Shown here one piece after another: positions 1 to 11,100 of a stretch of 43,557 nt of DNA. Where the stretch lies: contig NZ_LMUD01000016.1 of assembly GCF_009766095.1 (NCBI RefSeq), positions 111,197 through 154,753 on the forward strand. Direction: 5' to 3'. Below the pieces are notes generated by a model. It was given only the letters and a program-made list of their open reading frames with translations. It did not search any database and was not told the DNA's origin. How positions within the stretch are numbered: position 1 is the stretch's first letter; the number at the start of each line of letters is the position of its first letter. The stretch comes from Granulicella sp. S190. GTDB taxonomy: Bacteria; Acidobacteriota; Terriglobia; Terriglobales; Acidobacteriaceae. The translations under genes and the position numbers were made by a program.

Positions 1-1304
<1,304 letters not shown>

Positions 1305-1317
1305 AGGCCGGTTACTT

Positions 1318-1923
1318 CTACTGAGTCGGAGTGCTGATGTCTTTAAGGTAGGCCGGGCTTAGGGTGCCTTTGGACTTGGCCAGTGCGAGCAAGGTTGGGT
1401 AGAACTGGACGAAGGTAGTGTCGACGGCGGCGTGGCTTTCATGGCATTGATAGCAGGAGGCCGGGCGCTTCACGATCTTCGCGGTGGGCGATCCGTCGAA
1501 CTCGTAGAATCCCCAGCCGCCTTCGAGTTTGGCGTCCTTGACGTGGACTTCCAAGGCCATGATCTCCGGTGACTGGGTGTGGCCATTCTTGTTGATGGAG
1601 CTGGCGCCCTGTGCCCCACGTTGCTCGAGGACGAGTGTGGTCTTGTCAGGCCAGGTGCCGGTTTGTTGAAAGACGCGGTAGGATGACGGGTTTACGAAGA
1701 CGTTATCGAACATGGAGTGGCCGGCCATGGAGGTTTTGGGGCTGTAGCTCATGTCCAGGCCTGAGCTGAGAAAGATCCATTCGCGGTACTTCTCCGGCAT
1801 CTTGAACTGACCGTCTGCGGTGTAGCTGAGGCCGTCGCCGTTGGCCATGTCTCCGTATGACCGGACCGTCTCCTGTTGGGGAAGGACGGCGAGAGAGAGT
1901 AGAAGAAGCGCGGAACGGAGCAT
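1318..1923 (-). CDS. Cytochrome P460-like periplasmic c-type haem protein
   Basis: The 201-residue product has a short hydrophobic N-terminus (MLRSALLLLSLAVLP) consistent with a signal peptide. It carries one c-type haem attachment motif, CYQCH, at residues 157-161 near the C-terminus. The surrounding order (YREWIFLSSGLDMSY, NVFVNPSSYRVFQQTGTWPDKTTLVLEQR, LEGGWGFYEFDG, CYQCHESHAAVDTTFVQFYPTL) matches the cytochrome P460 family. Characterised members oxidise hydroxylamine or detoxify NO; many others are of unknown function. Whether the protein-haem lysine cross-link is possible cannot be judged by eye. It is divergent from mreC and is transcribed alone. Confidence 0.82.
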   Translation of the reverse strand: MLRSALLLLSLAVLPQQETVRSYGDMANGDGLSYTADGQFKMPEKYREWIFLSSGLDMSYSPKTSMAGHSMFDNVFVNPSSYRVFQQTGTWPDKTTLVLEQRGAQGASSINKNGHTQSPEIMALEVHVKDAKLEGGWGFYEFDGSPTAKIVKRPASCYQCHESHAAVDTTFVQFYPTLLALAKSKGTLSPAYLKDISTPTQ

Positions 1924-2072
1924 GGGAACCTCGCGAAAGTCAGGATCAGGGTCTCATGGCAGTACGGGGTGCCGGCAGAGTTCGTTCCGAGGTTCTGAGC
2001 AAAAAGTTGTACTGCGCATCCAGCACGCCACCTCCGCACGCGCGTCACTTCGCAGATAATCAATGCCAGAGC

Positions 2073-3254
2073 ATGGAATCTTTCTTTACACGCTTCAAGA
2101 ATGTTCTGGTGCTGGTCGCGATTCTGCTCGCGCAGACGATAGGGCTTGCCGTGCAGGTTCGCCGGCCAGTGGAGTCGGGCGCGCCGGATAGCAGCAAGGT
2201 CACGTTAATCCGCTATTGGGCGGTCTCCGTGGTAAGTCCGTTTGAGCGGTTCTTCCATGGGATTGGGTATACGTTTCGGCATGGGTGGTCTAACTATGTC
2301 GATCTTCGGCACACCAGGCAGGAGAACCACGATCTGCAGGATCAGATTGCGCGGTTGCGGTTGGAACAGGCGTCCTTTGCCGAAGATGCCATGCAGGGTC
2401 ACCGGCTGCAGGCGATGCTGGACTTTCAACAGCATTATGTTTCGACTACGGTTGCGGCGCAGGTGATCGGAACGAGCGGGAACGATCTTTCGCGGGTGAT
2501 CTATATCGACAAAGGCTCGAAGGATGGGTTGAAGACGGATCAGGCGGTCATCACTCCGGATGGCATCGTCGGCAAGATTCGCGATGTCTTTCCGCATACG
2601 TCCCAGGTGCTGCTTATCAATGACCAGACCTCGGGTGCGGGGGTATTGCTTGCTACGACTAGAATTCGGGCGATTCTTCGGGGGAGTACGACTGGGCAGA
2701 TTTTGATCAACAATTTGACTCCCGACAACCGCATCAAGCCAGGCGAGCAGGTTCTGAGCTCGGGAGGCGACCAGGTTTATCCGAGGGGTCTTGCGGTGGG
2801 AACGATCGAATCGATCAAGATCGACCCTGACCATCAGCCTTACACCCTGATCCAGCTTCGGCCGGCGGCGAACCTGAACCAGTTGGAGGAGGTCCTGGTC
2901 ATTACGGGCACCCAGACTACGCTTTCGGCTCAGGCCCAGAAGGATCTGGCGGCAGGGGTTACCACAGCCGAGGCGCAGGCTGCGGCGAAACAGATTGCAG
3001 ACCAGCAGGCTGCCGAGGCTGCAGCTCGCTCTGCCGCCCAGATTGTCGCCGACCGGCTGCCAAGTATTCACGAGGGCGAGGACGAAGCGAAGCCAGGAAC
3101 TGCCGCTCCGCCCGCGACCACTCCGCCGGTCAGCGTGGTCCCGAAGCCGCTTCCGACGATTCACTCGGACCGCTACTCGCCGGGTGCAACTCCCTCGGCT
3201 TCGGATCTGAAGCCCGGAGCAGCAGAGCCGCCCAACGAGAAGGATCTGAACTGA
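2073..3254 (+). CDS. mreC: Rod shape-determining protein MreC
   Basis: MreC is the bitopic periplasmic scaffold of the elongasome, linking cytoplasmic MreB to MreD, PBP2 and RodA. The open frame extends upstream to 1857, but ATG at 2073 gives the expected MESFFTRFKN start followed at once by one membrane segment (VLVLVAILLAQTIGLAVQV). A coiled-coil follows (NHDLQDQIARLRLEQASF), then the MreC beta domains with the family sequences RVIYIDKGSKDGLKTDQAVITPDGIVGKI and DRIKPGEQVLSSGG-like DNRIKPGEQVLSSGGDQ. The last ~95 residues are an Ala/Pro/Glu-rich tail (AAEAAARSAAQIVADRL, then PPATTPPVSVVPKP) that looks disordered and is longer than in E. coli. It is the first gene of the wall cluster here; mreB is not next to it. 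Confidence 0.95.
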   Translation: MESFFTRFKNVLVLVAILLAQTIGLAVQVRRPVESGAPDSSKVTLIRYWAVSVVSPFERFFHGIGYTFRHGWSNYVDLRHTRQENHDLQDQIARLRLEQASFAEDAMQGHRLQAMLDFQQHYVSTTVAAQVIGTSGNDLSRVIYIDKGSKDGLKTDQAVITPDGIVGKIRDVFPHTSQVLLINDQTSGAGVLLATTRIRAILRGSTTGQILINNLTPDNRIKPGEQVLSSGGDQVYPRGLAVGTIESIKIDPDHQPYTLIQLRPAANLNQLEEVLVITGTQTTLSAQAQKDLAAGVTTAEAQAAAKQIADQQAAEAAARSAAQIVADRLPSIHEGEDEAKPGTAAPPATTPPVSVVPKPLPTIHSDRYSPGATPSASDLKPGAAEPPNEKDLN

Positions 3255-3350
3255 GTCGAGATCTTTGAAGAGCGGGTGGTTCTCAAGAGCCATCCTTGCG
3301 ACAGATTGGATTGAACTACGAGTAAGTTTGCTTTAGAGGAGAAGAGTTAA

Positions 3351-3719
3351 GTGGAGCATTCACCAGGGTTTCTCAATATTGCCGAAAAAGCGAAGAAGAA
3401 CATTAGTCAAGTGACCATTGATGAGGTGGTCGCGAAGCGAAGCCACGGTGAGATATTTCATTTTGTCGATGTCCGTGAAGACGATGAGTTTCGCGCGGGA
3501 CGTGCCGTAGGAGCCGTTCACCTAGGAAAAGGCGTGATCGAACGCGATATCGAGACAACAATTCCCGACAAAAAAGCGCCGATTATCTTGTATTGCGGAG
3601 GCGGTTTTAGATCGGCACTTGCCGCTGACAGCCTACAGAAGATGGGTTACGTAAACGTCGCTTCGATGGATGGAGGCTACCGTGAGTGGCTCGAGAAAGG
3701 TTTGCCGACAGAGAAATAG
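3351..3719 (+). CDS. Single-domain rhodanese-like sulfurtransferase
   Basis: This 122-residue protein is a single rhodanese domain. It has VDVREDDEFRAGRAVGAVHLGKG and the active-site loop CGGGFRSALAA, with the sulfur-carrying Cys82 positioned after IILY. It ends with the usual GGYREWLEKGLP. Rhodaneses move sulfane sulfur via a cysteine persulfide; the partner here is unknown. The start is GTG at 3351, preceded by GAGGAGAAGAG, a good ribosome site. It sits between mreC and mreD, 96 bp after one and 177 bp before the other, so it is not tightly coupled to either. It uses more A/T-ending codons and AAA/GAA runs than its neighbours, which hints at a separate origin. There is no signal peptide, so it is probably cytoplasmic. 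Confidence 0.88.
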   Translation: MEHSPGFLNIAEKAKKNISQVTIDEVVAKRSHGEIFHFVDVREDDEFRAGRAVGAVHLGKGVIERDIETTIPDKKAPIILYCGGGFRSALAADSLQKMGYVNVASMDGGYREWLEKGLPTEK

Positions 3720-3896
3720 AGTTTGTATGACGTGAAGCTAACCCCGCGCCAAAGTAAGAGCAAAAGTTCTACAGCAATGGGCGAGATAAGCTAGCGGTTT
3801 CGAAGCCTGAGCAGTCAAAGCCGCGCAAAGCCCAACCCTTCACCGGACACGACCCAGTCCCCTAACCCTCAGCTGTAGCAGACCGCTAGAGAGACC

Positions 3897-4421
3897 ATGG
3901 CTACCCGCAGCTTTACATCCCGTCGAGAGCTTGAGCAGCACAGCTTTCCCCCTGCCGTTGCGCTGCTGGTGCCGCTGGGCGCGATTCTGCTGCAGGCGCT
4001 GCTCCCGAGGCCGTTTCCGCGCCTGGCGATTCTCGATCTTCCTTTGATCGTCACCGTTTTTTTTGCTGTCTCGCGGCGCAATCCGGTGGCCGGGACTCTG
4101 ACCGGAGCGGCGATCGGGCTGCTTCAGGACGCCCTGACGGCCCAGCCTATCGGGGTCAACGGCATGGCGAAGTCGGTGATCGGGTATATCGCGGCGAGTA
4201 TCGGCATTCAGATCGATGTTGAGAACCTTACGACTCGCATTTTGATCAACTTCGGGTTCTTTCTTATGAATAGCTTTCTGCTCTTCCTGATTAATCGCCG
4301 GCTGCTTGGCTTGACCAACTTTCACATTTATTGGGGACATGAGCTGATTCGTGCTGCGATCAATACCGCGGTTGCGCTTCCCATCTTTTTTCTGCTCGAT
4401 AACGCCAAACGCAGGGAGTAG
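3897..4421 (+). CDS. mreD: Rod shape-determining protein MreD
   Basis: MreD is the multi-pass inner-membrane partner of MreC. The 174-residue product shows a polar start (MATRSFTSRRELEQHS) and about five hydrophobic segments (FPPAVALLVPLGAILLQALL, LAILDLPLIVTVFFAV, VAGTLTGAAIGLLQDAL, ILINFGFFLMNSFLLFLI, AAINTAVALPIFFLLD). The sequence GTLTGAAIGLLQDALTAQPIGVNGMAKSVIGYIAA is characteristic of the MreD family. The length fits the family (about 160-180). It lies 87 bp upstream of mrdA on the same strand, and the position between mreC and the PBP2 gene supports the assignment. Confidence 0.9.
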   Translation: MATRSFTSRRELEQHSFPPAVALLVPLGAILLQALLPRPFPRLAILDLPLIVTVFFAVSRRNPVAGTLTGAAIGLLQDALTAQPIGVNGMAKSVIGYIAASIGIQIDVENLTTRILINFGFFLMNSFLLFLINRRLLGLTNFHIYWGHELIRAAINTAVALPIFFLLDNAKRRE

Positions 4422-4508
4422 AAGCGGAGATGCAATCGTCTAACAGGGACTCACGCCCCAACAGTGGTAGATCGAAACAGGTTCCAGCAGAAGTAAACTG
4501 AGATAAGC

Positions 4509-6440
4509 ATGCAACTAAGCCACCATATTGATCCCGAGGATCTCGGCCCTAACGGGAAGGCCGAGAAGGTGTCCGCAGGCAAACTGCACGCGGCGCAGTA
4601 CGGGGTTGCGATCATTCTGATCGTGCTGCTGACGGGTCTGTGGCGTCTGCAGGTGCTTGGTGCCGATAACTTTCGTGCGCTGGCGGAGGCCAACCGGATC
4701 CGCAAGGTTCCGATCCTCGCTCCTCGCGGACGGCTGTTCGATCGTGAAGGCCGTTTGCTGGTTGATAACTATCCTTCGGTCTCCTGCTATCTGCTGCGGG
4801 AGCAGGTGAAAGATCTTGACGCGGACCTGCCGCTGATCGCGCAGGGGCTTCACATTCCTATTGAGCAGATTCAGTCGACGCTGCGCCGGTACCAGATCGC
4901 TCCGAAGTATCAGCCGATTCCGCTGAAGCAGGATATTTCGCCTGACGAGCAGGCCTTTATTGCGGCGCATCGCGATGAGCTTCCAGAGCTTGAGACGCTG
5001 GATGAGCAGAGGCGGCTCTATCCCCGGGATGGGTTTGCCGCGCATTTGATCGGGTATGTCGGCGAGGTTTCGGAGCAGATGCTCGATGACCCGCGCTATG
5101 CGTTTTATTCTCCGGGTGACGTGGTGGGGCGCTCTGGTGTGGAGCAGACCTATGACGCGCTGCTTCGCGGCAAGGATGGCAGCCGCGACGTGATCGTCAA
5201 CAGCCACGGCAAGGAGCTTGGCCACCTTGGGCAGGAGCTGGCTACGCCCGGTAAAGATCTGAAGCTGACGATCGATCTCGATCTGCAGATCGCGGCAGAG
5301 AAGGCTCTTGATGGGAAGAACGGCGCGATTGTCGCGATGGATCCGCATACGGGCGAGATTCTTGCGATGGTGTCGCGGCCTACTTATGATCCGAACCAGT
5401 TTTCTGTGCGGCTGACCAAGAGCTACTGGAACGAGATTCTGAATAACCCGGATCATCCGCTGTTGAACAAGAGCCTGCAGGCACAGCTTGCGCCGGGTAG
5501 CACGTTCAAGATCATTATGTCGGTGGCAGGGCTGCAGGAGAATGTCGCCCAGACGATGCATGTGAGCTGCAATGGCGGGGCGGAGTTTTACGGTCACTTC
5601 TACGCCTGCGACAAACACCATGGCGCGGTGGATATCAATAACGCGATTCCGTACTCCTGCGACACGTTCTACTACACGCTGGCGAACAGGCTCGGCATCG
5701 ATACGATTGCGAAGTATGCGACTTCAGTTGGGCTCGGCCAGAAGACCGGAATCGACTTGCCGGATGAAGTAGCGGGCACGATGCCTTCGACGGCATGGAA
5801 GCTGAAGACTCAGCATGATAAGTGGTTCGCCGGTGAGACGATCTCGGTGGGGATCGGTCAGGGTGCGGTGACTGCGACTCCGATGCAGCTTGCCCGCGCG
5901 CTGAGCGGTATTGCTTCAGGTGGAGTGCTGCGGCGTCCGCATGTTGTGTTTGCCGATGAGGTTCCTTCGGACATGCAGCAGGCGATTCAGGAGTCTTTTC
6001 CCGGTTCTGGCGATGCGACGATTCCGCTGACGACGGAGAACTGGCAGTTGATCACCGATGCCATGGCCAATGTTACGAGTAGCCCCATCGGGACGGCTTA
6101 CGCTGCGCACCTTGAAGGCGTGGACTTCGCGGGGAAGACGGGCACAGCCCAGGTTATCGGCCATGACGCGCTGGCAAAGACCAGCAAAGGACACAACACC
6201 GAACCTAACGCATGGTTTGTCGGGATGGCTCCGCGGCGCAATCCAGATATCGTGGTTGCGGTGCTGTGGGAGCACGGGAACTGGGGGAATAACTCCGCTA
6301 AGCTCGCCTCACAGATTATTGATGCGTTCGTGAACAAACAACGCAAGCGCGAGAACAACATTCGCATTGCTACTACGCCCGAGCCAGCCAAGCCCGAGAC
6401 CACCGCCAACGCAACTCCTACCGTACCCAGCGCAGAATAG
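4509..6440 (+). CDS. mrdA: Penicillin-binding protein 2, elongation-specific transpeptidase
   Basis: PBP2 cross-links peptidoglycan during lateral wall growth, paired with the glycosyltransferase RodA. The 643-residue protein has a cytoplasmic tail, one membrane anchor (YGVAIILIVLLTGLWRLQVLG), a PBP dimerisation domain beginning NRIRKVPILAPRGRLFDREGRLL, and a transpeptidase domain. All three catalytic motifs are in place: STFK with nucleophile Ser331 and Lys334, SCD at 383-385 and KTGT at 543-546. The SxN motif reads SCD, with Asp for Asn, a variant known in PBP2 proteins. The C-terminal ~40 residues are a low-complexity extension. It is followed by rodA after only 15 bp, so the two are surely co-transcribed. 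Confidence 0.96.
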   Translation: MQLSHHIDPEDLGPNGKAEKVSAGKLHAAQYGVAIILIVLLTGLWRLQVLGADNFRALAEANRIRKVPILAPRGRLFDREGRLLVDNYPSVSCYLLREQVKDLDADLPLIAQGLHIPIEQIQSTLRRYQIAPKYQPIPLKQDISPDEQAFIAAHRDELPELETLDEQRRLYPRDGFAAHLIGYVGEVSEQMLDDPRYAFYSPGDVVGRSGVEQTYDALLRGKDGSRDVIVNSHGKELGHLGQELATPGKDLKLTIDLDLQIAAEKALDGKNGAIVAMDPHTGEILAMVSRPTYDPNQFSVRLTKSYWNEILNNPDHPLLNKSLQAQLAPGSTFKIIMSVAGLQENVAQTMHVSCNGGAEFYGHFYACDKHHGAVDINNAIPYSCDTFYYTLANRLGIDTIAKYATSVGLGQKTGIDLPDEVAGTMPSTAWKLKTQHDKWFAGETISVGIGQGAVTATPMQLARALSGIASGGVLRRPHVVFADEVPSDMQQAIQESFPGSGDATIPLTTENWQLITDAMANVTSSPIGTAYAAHLEGVDFAGKTGTAQVIGHDALAKTSKGHNTEPNAWFVGMAPRRNPDIVVAVLWEHGNWGNNSAKLASQIIDAFVNKQRKRENNIRIATTPEPAKPETTANATPTVPSAE

Positions 6441-6455
6441 GACCGATCAGCCACT

Positions 6456-7556
6456 ATGCCCCGACTCTCGTCCTATCGCGACTTCGACTGGGTTCTCCTG
6501 GGATTCGTTCTGCTGCTGTCGCTGATCTCTGTGCTTGAGATCAAGTCGGCCACGCTCCAAACAAAGTTCCACGGGTTCGATCACAAGCAGATTCAGTTTC
6601 TAGCCGGCGGGCTGTTCCTGATGTTCGTTATCTCGTTGATCGACTATCACCGGTTGCTCGATATCATCCACTGGGCTTATGGGATCAGTGTGCTCTCGCT
6701 GGTTGCCGTTCTGATTGTCGGGACGAAGGTGCTGGGCGGGCGGCGCTGGATCAAGTTTCCCGGTGGCATCCACTTTCAGCCTTCGGAGTGGGTCAAGCTT
6801 GTTCTGATCCTCGCTGTGGCCCGCTATTTCTGGGGGTTGGCCGGGAAGGAGCTTACGTGGGCCGATATCGGCGAAGGGGCTGCGATGGTCATCATCCCCA
6901 TGGCGCTAGTTTTGAAGCAGCCTGATCTGGGGACGGCGCTCACCTATCTTCCTATTCTGCTGATTGGGTTGTTCCTCGGCGGCATCCGGGTGAAGCAGGT
7001 TGGATTGATTGTGCTTGCCATTGCGCTTATCGGCGGCGTGGCGTGGAAGAGCGGCAAGCACCTGAAGCCGTATCAGCAGGCTCGTATCAATGCGTTTATC
7101 AATCCTGATTCCGACCCACGCGGGTCCGGCTATCAAATTCGCCAGTCACTGATTGCGGTGGGTTCGGGTGGTATCTGGGGCAAGGGCGCGAATAAGGGGA
7201 CACAGACCCAGGGCGACTTTCTACCGATTCCTTATACCGATTTCATCTTTGCGGCGTTCTGCGAGGAGCATGGCTTTGTGGGCGCCGTCGGTGTGCTGCT
7301 GTTGTATTTCCTGATTTTGATGCGGCTGATTCAAAATGCTCAGACGGCTTCGGACCTGCCCGGCAGCTTCATCATTATGGGGGTGGTCGCAGTGATCGTC
7401 TTCCAGATTGCGGTGAATGTGGGGATGGTGGTGGGCCTGATGCCAGTGACGGGGATACCTTTGCCGCTGCTGAGCTACGGCGGGTCGTCGGTTCTGTTTA
7501 CCTTTTTGTCGCTTGGCATTGTGATGAATATTCGTATGCGCCGCTTCGTCAACTAG
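6456..7556 (+). CDS. rodA: Peptidoglycan glycosyltransferase RodA (SEDS family)
   Basis: RodA polymerises lipid II into glycan strands in the elongasome. The 366-residue protein has about ten membrane segments and the SEDS signatures: GGRRWIKFPGGIHFQPSEWVKL, LKQPDLGTALTYLPI, the long extracellular loop NPDSDPRGSGYQIRQSLIAVGSGGIWGKG, DFIFAAFCEEHGFVG, and the C-terminal GIPLPLLSYGGSSVLFTFLSLGIVMNIRM. The Asp in DFIFA-type and the Glu in FxxxxEExG are typical of the family. It is the last wall gene before a 615-bp gap. The genomic pairing with mrdA distinguishes it from the division paralogue FtsW. Confidence 0.96.
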   Translation: MPRLSSYRDFDWVLLGFVLLLSLISVLEIKSATLQTKFHGFDHKQIQFLAGGLFLMFVISLIDYHRLLDIIHWAYGISVLSLVAVLIVGTKVLGGRRWIKFPGGIHFQPSEWVKLVLILAVARYFWGLAGKELTWADIGEGAAMVIIPMALVLKQPDLGTALTYLPILLIGLFLGGIRVKQVGLIVLAIALIGGVAWKSGKHLKPYQQARINAFINPDSDPRGSGYQIRQSLIAVGSGGIWGKGANKGTQTQGDFLPIPYTDFIFAAFCEEHGFVGAVGVLLLYFLILMRLIQNAQTASDLPGSFIIMGVVAVIVFQIAVNVGMVVGLMPVTGIPLPLLSYGGSSVLFTFLSLGIVMNIRMRRFVN

Positions 7557-8171
7557 CGTTCCCGGGCCGGGTTGGTGAGCGTAATCCGATTTATCGCAAG
7601 GGGTTATGGTTGGACAATAAAGGATTGTTAATACTGTGTGGCTTTTGCAGCAGCTTTAGTGCAATACTGTTAGCAACACCTGTTCGGCTGTAGATGCCGC
7701 TCAGTGTACCCGCTATATTTCGGCGCACGGTCGCCAATCAGCGGCAACAAAGACTTTTTAGAAGAAAAGGCCGGCCAGCCAGAGACATCGATCCGTTGGC
7801 CGGACAGGTTTTAGGGAATGATTGCATCCGGATGGCGAACGGCCCCGCCTCAAGTTGTTGATTTTGAGGTTGTTTTGGTCACAAACTCCGCATGTTTCGA
7901 ATTGCTTGAAGCATCCCCCCGTGTCCCCGATTTATCCGGTATCGCCCTAGCCGCGCTCCCATTGAGCGCAGCAGTTGCATTTAGGGCAGAGCTGTACTCC
8001 TATCTCACACCGGTCGTCGAGTTTTGTTCACGCGCTTCCGCAGCCCGTAATCTGTCCGCTCCACGGTGAGCCAAACCTGGCCCCTCCGGGTCAGGCTAAC
8101 TCCCGATTGTTCTCTGTCGCGTCTGCCGCTCGCACCCTCTCAATAGAGGCCGGGCAGAAAGAGCACAGCGA
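7557..8171 (+). promoter_or_regulatory. Long leader/intergenic region upstream of the RNase E/G gene
   Basis: This 615-bp gap has no convincing gene. It contains two copies of AATACTGT (7630-7637 and 7663-7670, 33 bp apart), an inverted repeat CCGGCCA/TGGCCGG (7771-7777 and 7797-7803) followed shortly by a TTTT run, and an 8-bp hairpin close to the start codon (8076-8083 with 8088-8095, one G-T pair, CTCC loop). RNase E genes of other bacteria are autoregulated through long structured 5' leaders, so a similar role is a reasonable guess. No promoter stands out clearly. Open frames at 7818-8069 and 7975-8871 are judged accidental. Confidence 0.35.
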
Positions 8172-11100
8172 ATGTCGAAAGAAATTTACATCTCCAGTAC
8201 CCCCCACGAGACTCGTCTCGCCATTGTCGAAGACGACGCCCTCACTGAGATCTACTACGAGCGAGAGAACGAATACACTCTCGCTGGATCTATTTATAAC
8301 GGTAAGGTCACTCGCGTCCTGCCGGGCATGCAGTCCTCCTTCGTGGATATTGGCCTCGAACGGGATGCGTTCCTTTACATCACCGATTTCATGGAGGAGG
8401 CCGGGGACTCGGCTGACTTCGATACGAGCGACTCCGGACGTCGTCCCGAGGGACGCCGCAACGGGAGCGCTCCTACCCTGGAAGGCACTGTTGCCAGTCC
8501 TCCGGACCGGCTCGACCAGACTACTGACTCCGGCAATAGCTCTTCCGAACGTACGGACCGCGGCGAACGCAGTGGCCGTGGCGACCGTAGCCGGGGTGGA
8601 CGAGGACGACGTGACCGCGGCGGCAACCGTGATCGTCAGCCCATCGCCGATCCGCTTGCGCCTACCTCGCCCAACGACACTTACAACGCACCGGTTGCTG
8701 AGTTTCTTTCTGCCGATCCTTCGACGGAGAACATTGTCACCGACAGCAACGATGGGGGCGAGATTGGCGAAGGTGCTCCAGGTGCCGATGGCAGCCGCCG
8801 CTGGCGTGGCCGTCGCGGCCGCCGCCGTGGCCGTGGTCCAGGTCAGCGGGACGAGACGCCAAGCGCCGTAGGAGCAACCCCGGCTACGGCCTCGGGCGAG
8901 GCGGGCTATGAAGAAGAGTCGTTCGAGATTGACGGGGCTGCGGCACCGACCATCACCGCGAGCAGCACGGCTCCAATCGCCTCCGCTTATGTTTCGACCG
9001 AGTCCACGAATGTTGCGCCGGAGAATACTGATCGCGGCGAGCGGCCCAGAGGGAATGACCGTGGAGATCGCAACGGACGAGGCGATCGCAATCGTGGCGG
9101 CCGCGACCGTGAACCACGGGTTCCGCGCGGATTTGCACCGAAGACTTCACTCTATGGAGTAGACGACGCTCCTGCTTACAATCAGGCGCCTGAACTTGAT
9201 GCGAATGCTCCTGAACCCATCGTTCTGCCAGGCGAGTCACTCTCCAAGTACCGCAAGGGTGGAGAAGAGACAGTTGCAGCGACCCCGAAGGCAGCCGACG
9301 CAAACATCATTCTTCCGGCAGCGCCGGAGTACGCGATTCCTGCCGGTTGGGATGGAGGCGCTACCCTTCCTGGAGAGTCTCTGTCACGCCATCGCCGCCA
9401 AGAGAGCCGTAATGAGCCGCGTGCGGAGCATCGTCAGGAGGCTCGCGCCGATTATCGCAATGCGAGTCCGGTGGCTCCCGAGCCACGTGCGGAGGTCATT
9501 CGCGAGGCGGAAGGATTCAGTGTCGCCGAGACCATCGAGGAGCAGCCCGAGGTTCTACTTGCGACGCATCCCGAACTCATCTCTTCGGAGCAGCTCCAAC
9601 ATGAGGCTCCGTCTGAGCAGGTCGAATACGAGCCGACCGATGCCTCTGCTTCTTACCGCATCGATCCTGCTGCTCCGAGTGAGTACCGCCAGAGCGCACC
9701 GGTTCTGGACGCGCCAGATCAGACCGCGCCGCATCAGGATGCGCCAGAGAAAGTTCAGTCAGAGGCTTTCGTCGAATCGCAGCTGCACGATCAAAGCGCG
9801 GCTCACAGCATCACGCCTGGCCCTGGTGAGCCGGTAGCGCCGCTGCATGCACAATCCGAGCAGACTGAGTTCGAGAGATTCGACTGGCAGACTCCAACGT
9901 CAGCGCACGCAGAGTCGATCTCTGAGGCCAACGCCGAGACAGCTCCCGCAGCGCATGAGCTGACGACGCTCCATGCGACCGGCGAGATGCACTCGGAAGC
10001 TCCGGTTGCCACCTTTACTCCAGAACATGCGACCGAGACCGTTTCGCCGATCGAGCATGAGACGGCGATCGCAAACCCTGTTGAGAACGTCATTGCAGAT
10101 GAGGCCGTTTCGCAGCACTTTGCGCCGGGCCAAGGCTTACTCGAAGAAGAGACTTTCGAAGAAGAGGATTTCAACACGACTCTCCACGCCAGCTCTATTG
10201 AAGAGATGGATGACTTCGACGAGGAGGAGACGCTTGAGGGCGCTGCCGATCTGGGCACCATGCTTCGCGAGATGTCCATCGATCAGATTACTCGTGGCAA
10301 CGTCGAGGACGAGGATGAGGACGATCTCGAAGAAGAGGATGCGATTCACGACCCTTTGAGCGAAAGTCTTGAGGAGGCGGACGAGGAGGATCTCGACGAG
10401 TCGGACACAGAGGAAGACGTTCTCCACGAAGGGTTCACCGAAGGTGATGAGTTCGCAGCTGCCAACGGCTCCGATCAGAAGCAGGCTGGTGCGGCAGCGC
10501 CGTCGCCCGATCGCAATCGCGACCAAGACCGGAGCCGAGGGCGCCGCGATGGGCGTCGAGATGGCCGTCGAGGCGAACGTTATGGTCGCAGCAGCAGTGG
10601 CGACCGTGGAGATCGTCCCCGCAACACGGGGGGAGCAGGAGATCGCGAGCGCGCAAGCAGCAGTGGTGGCGGCCGTGATCGCCGAGGCGGCCGGAGTTCC
10701 ATGCAGTCCACAAACCTTCCGGCGATCAGCGAACTGCTCAAGCCTGGTCAGGAGATTCTCGTCCAGATTGCGAAGGAGCCAATCGCGAAGAAGGGCGCCC
10801 GCATCACGTCCCACATTGCGCTTCCCGGCCGTTTCCTGGTCTTTATGCCGACGGTCAACCACACCGGTGTGTCGCGCAAGATCGAATCCGATGGGGAGCG
10901 TCGGCGTCTGAAGGAGATTCTGTTGAGTGAGAAGGGTGAGGCCGCTGGCGGCTTTATCGTTCGTACTGCAGCCTCGGGAGCCAGTGAAGAGGAGCTTCGC
11001 TCTGACCTCCGCTTCCTTTTGAATCTGTGGGCCGATATCAAGCAGCGTTCGGAGTCGTCCAAGTCACCGGCGCTGATCTACCACGATCTGAATCTCGTCG

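Noticed and set aside
7975..8871. 298-residue open frame overlapping the 5' end of the RNase gene
   Set aside because: It is a frame-shifted shadow of the RNase coding region, with Arg/Pro/Ser-rich noise and no family.
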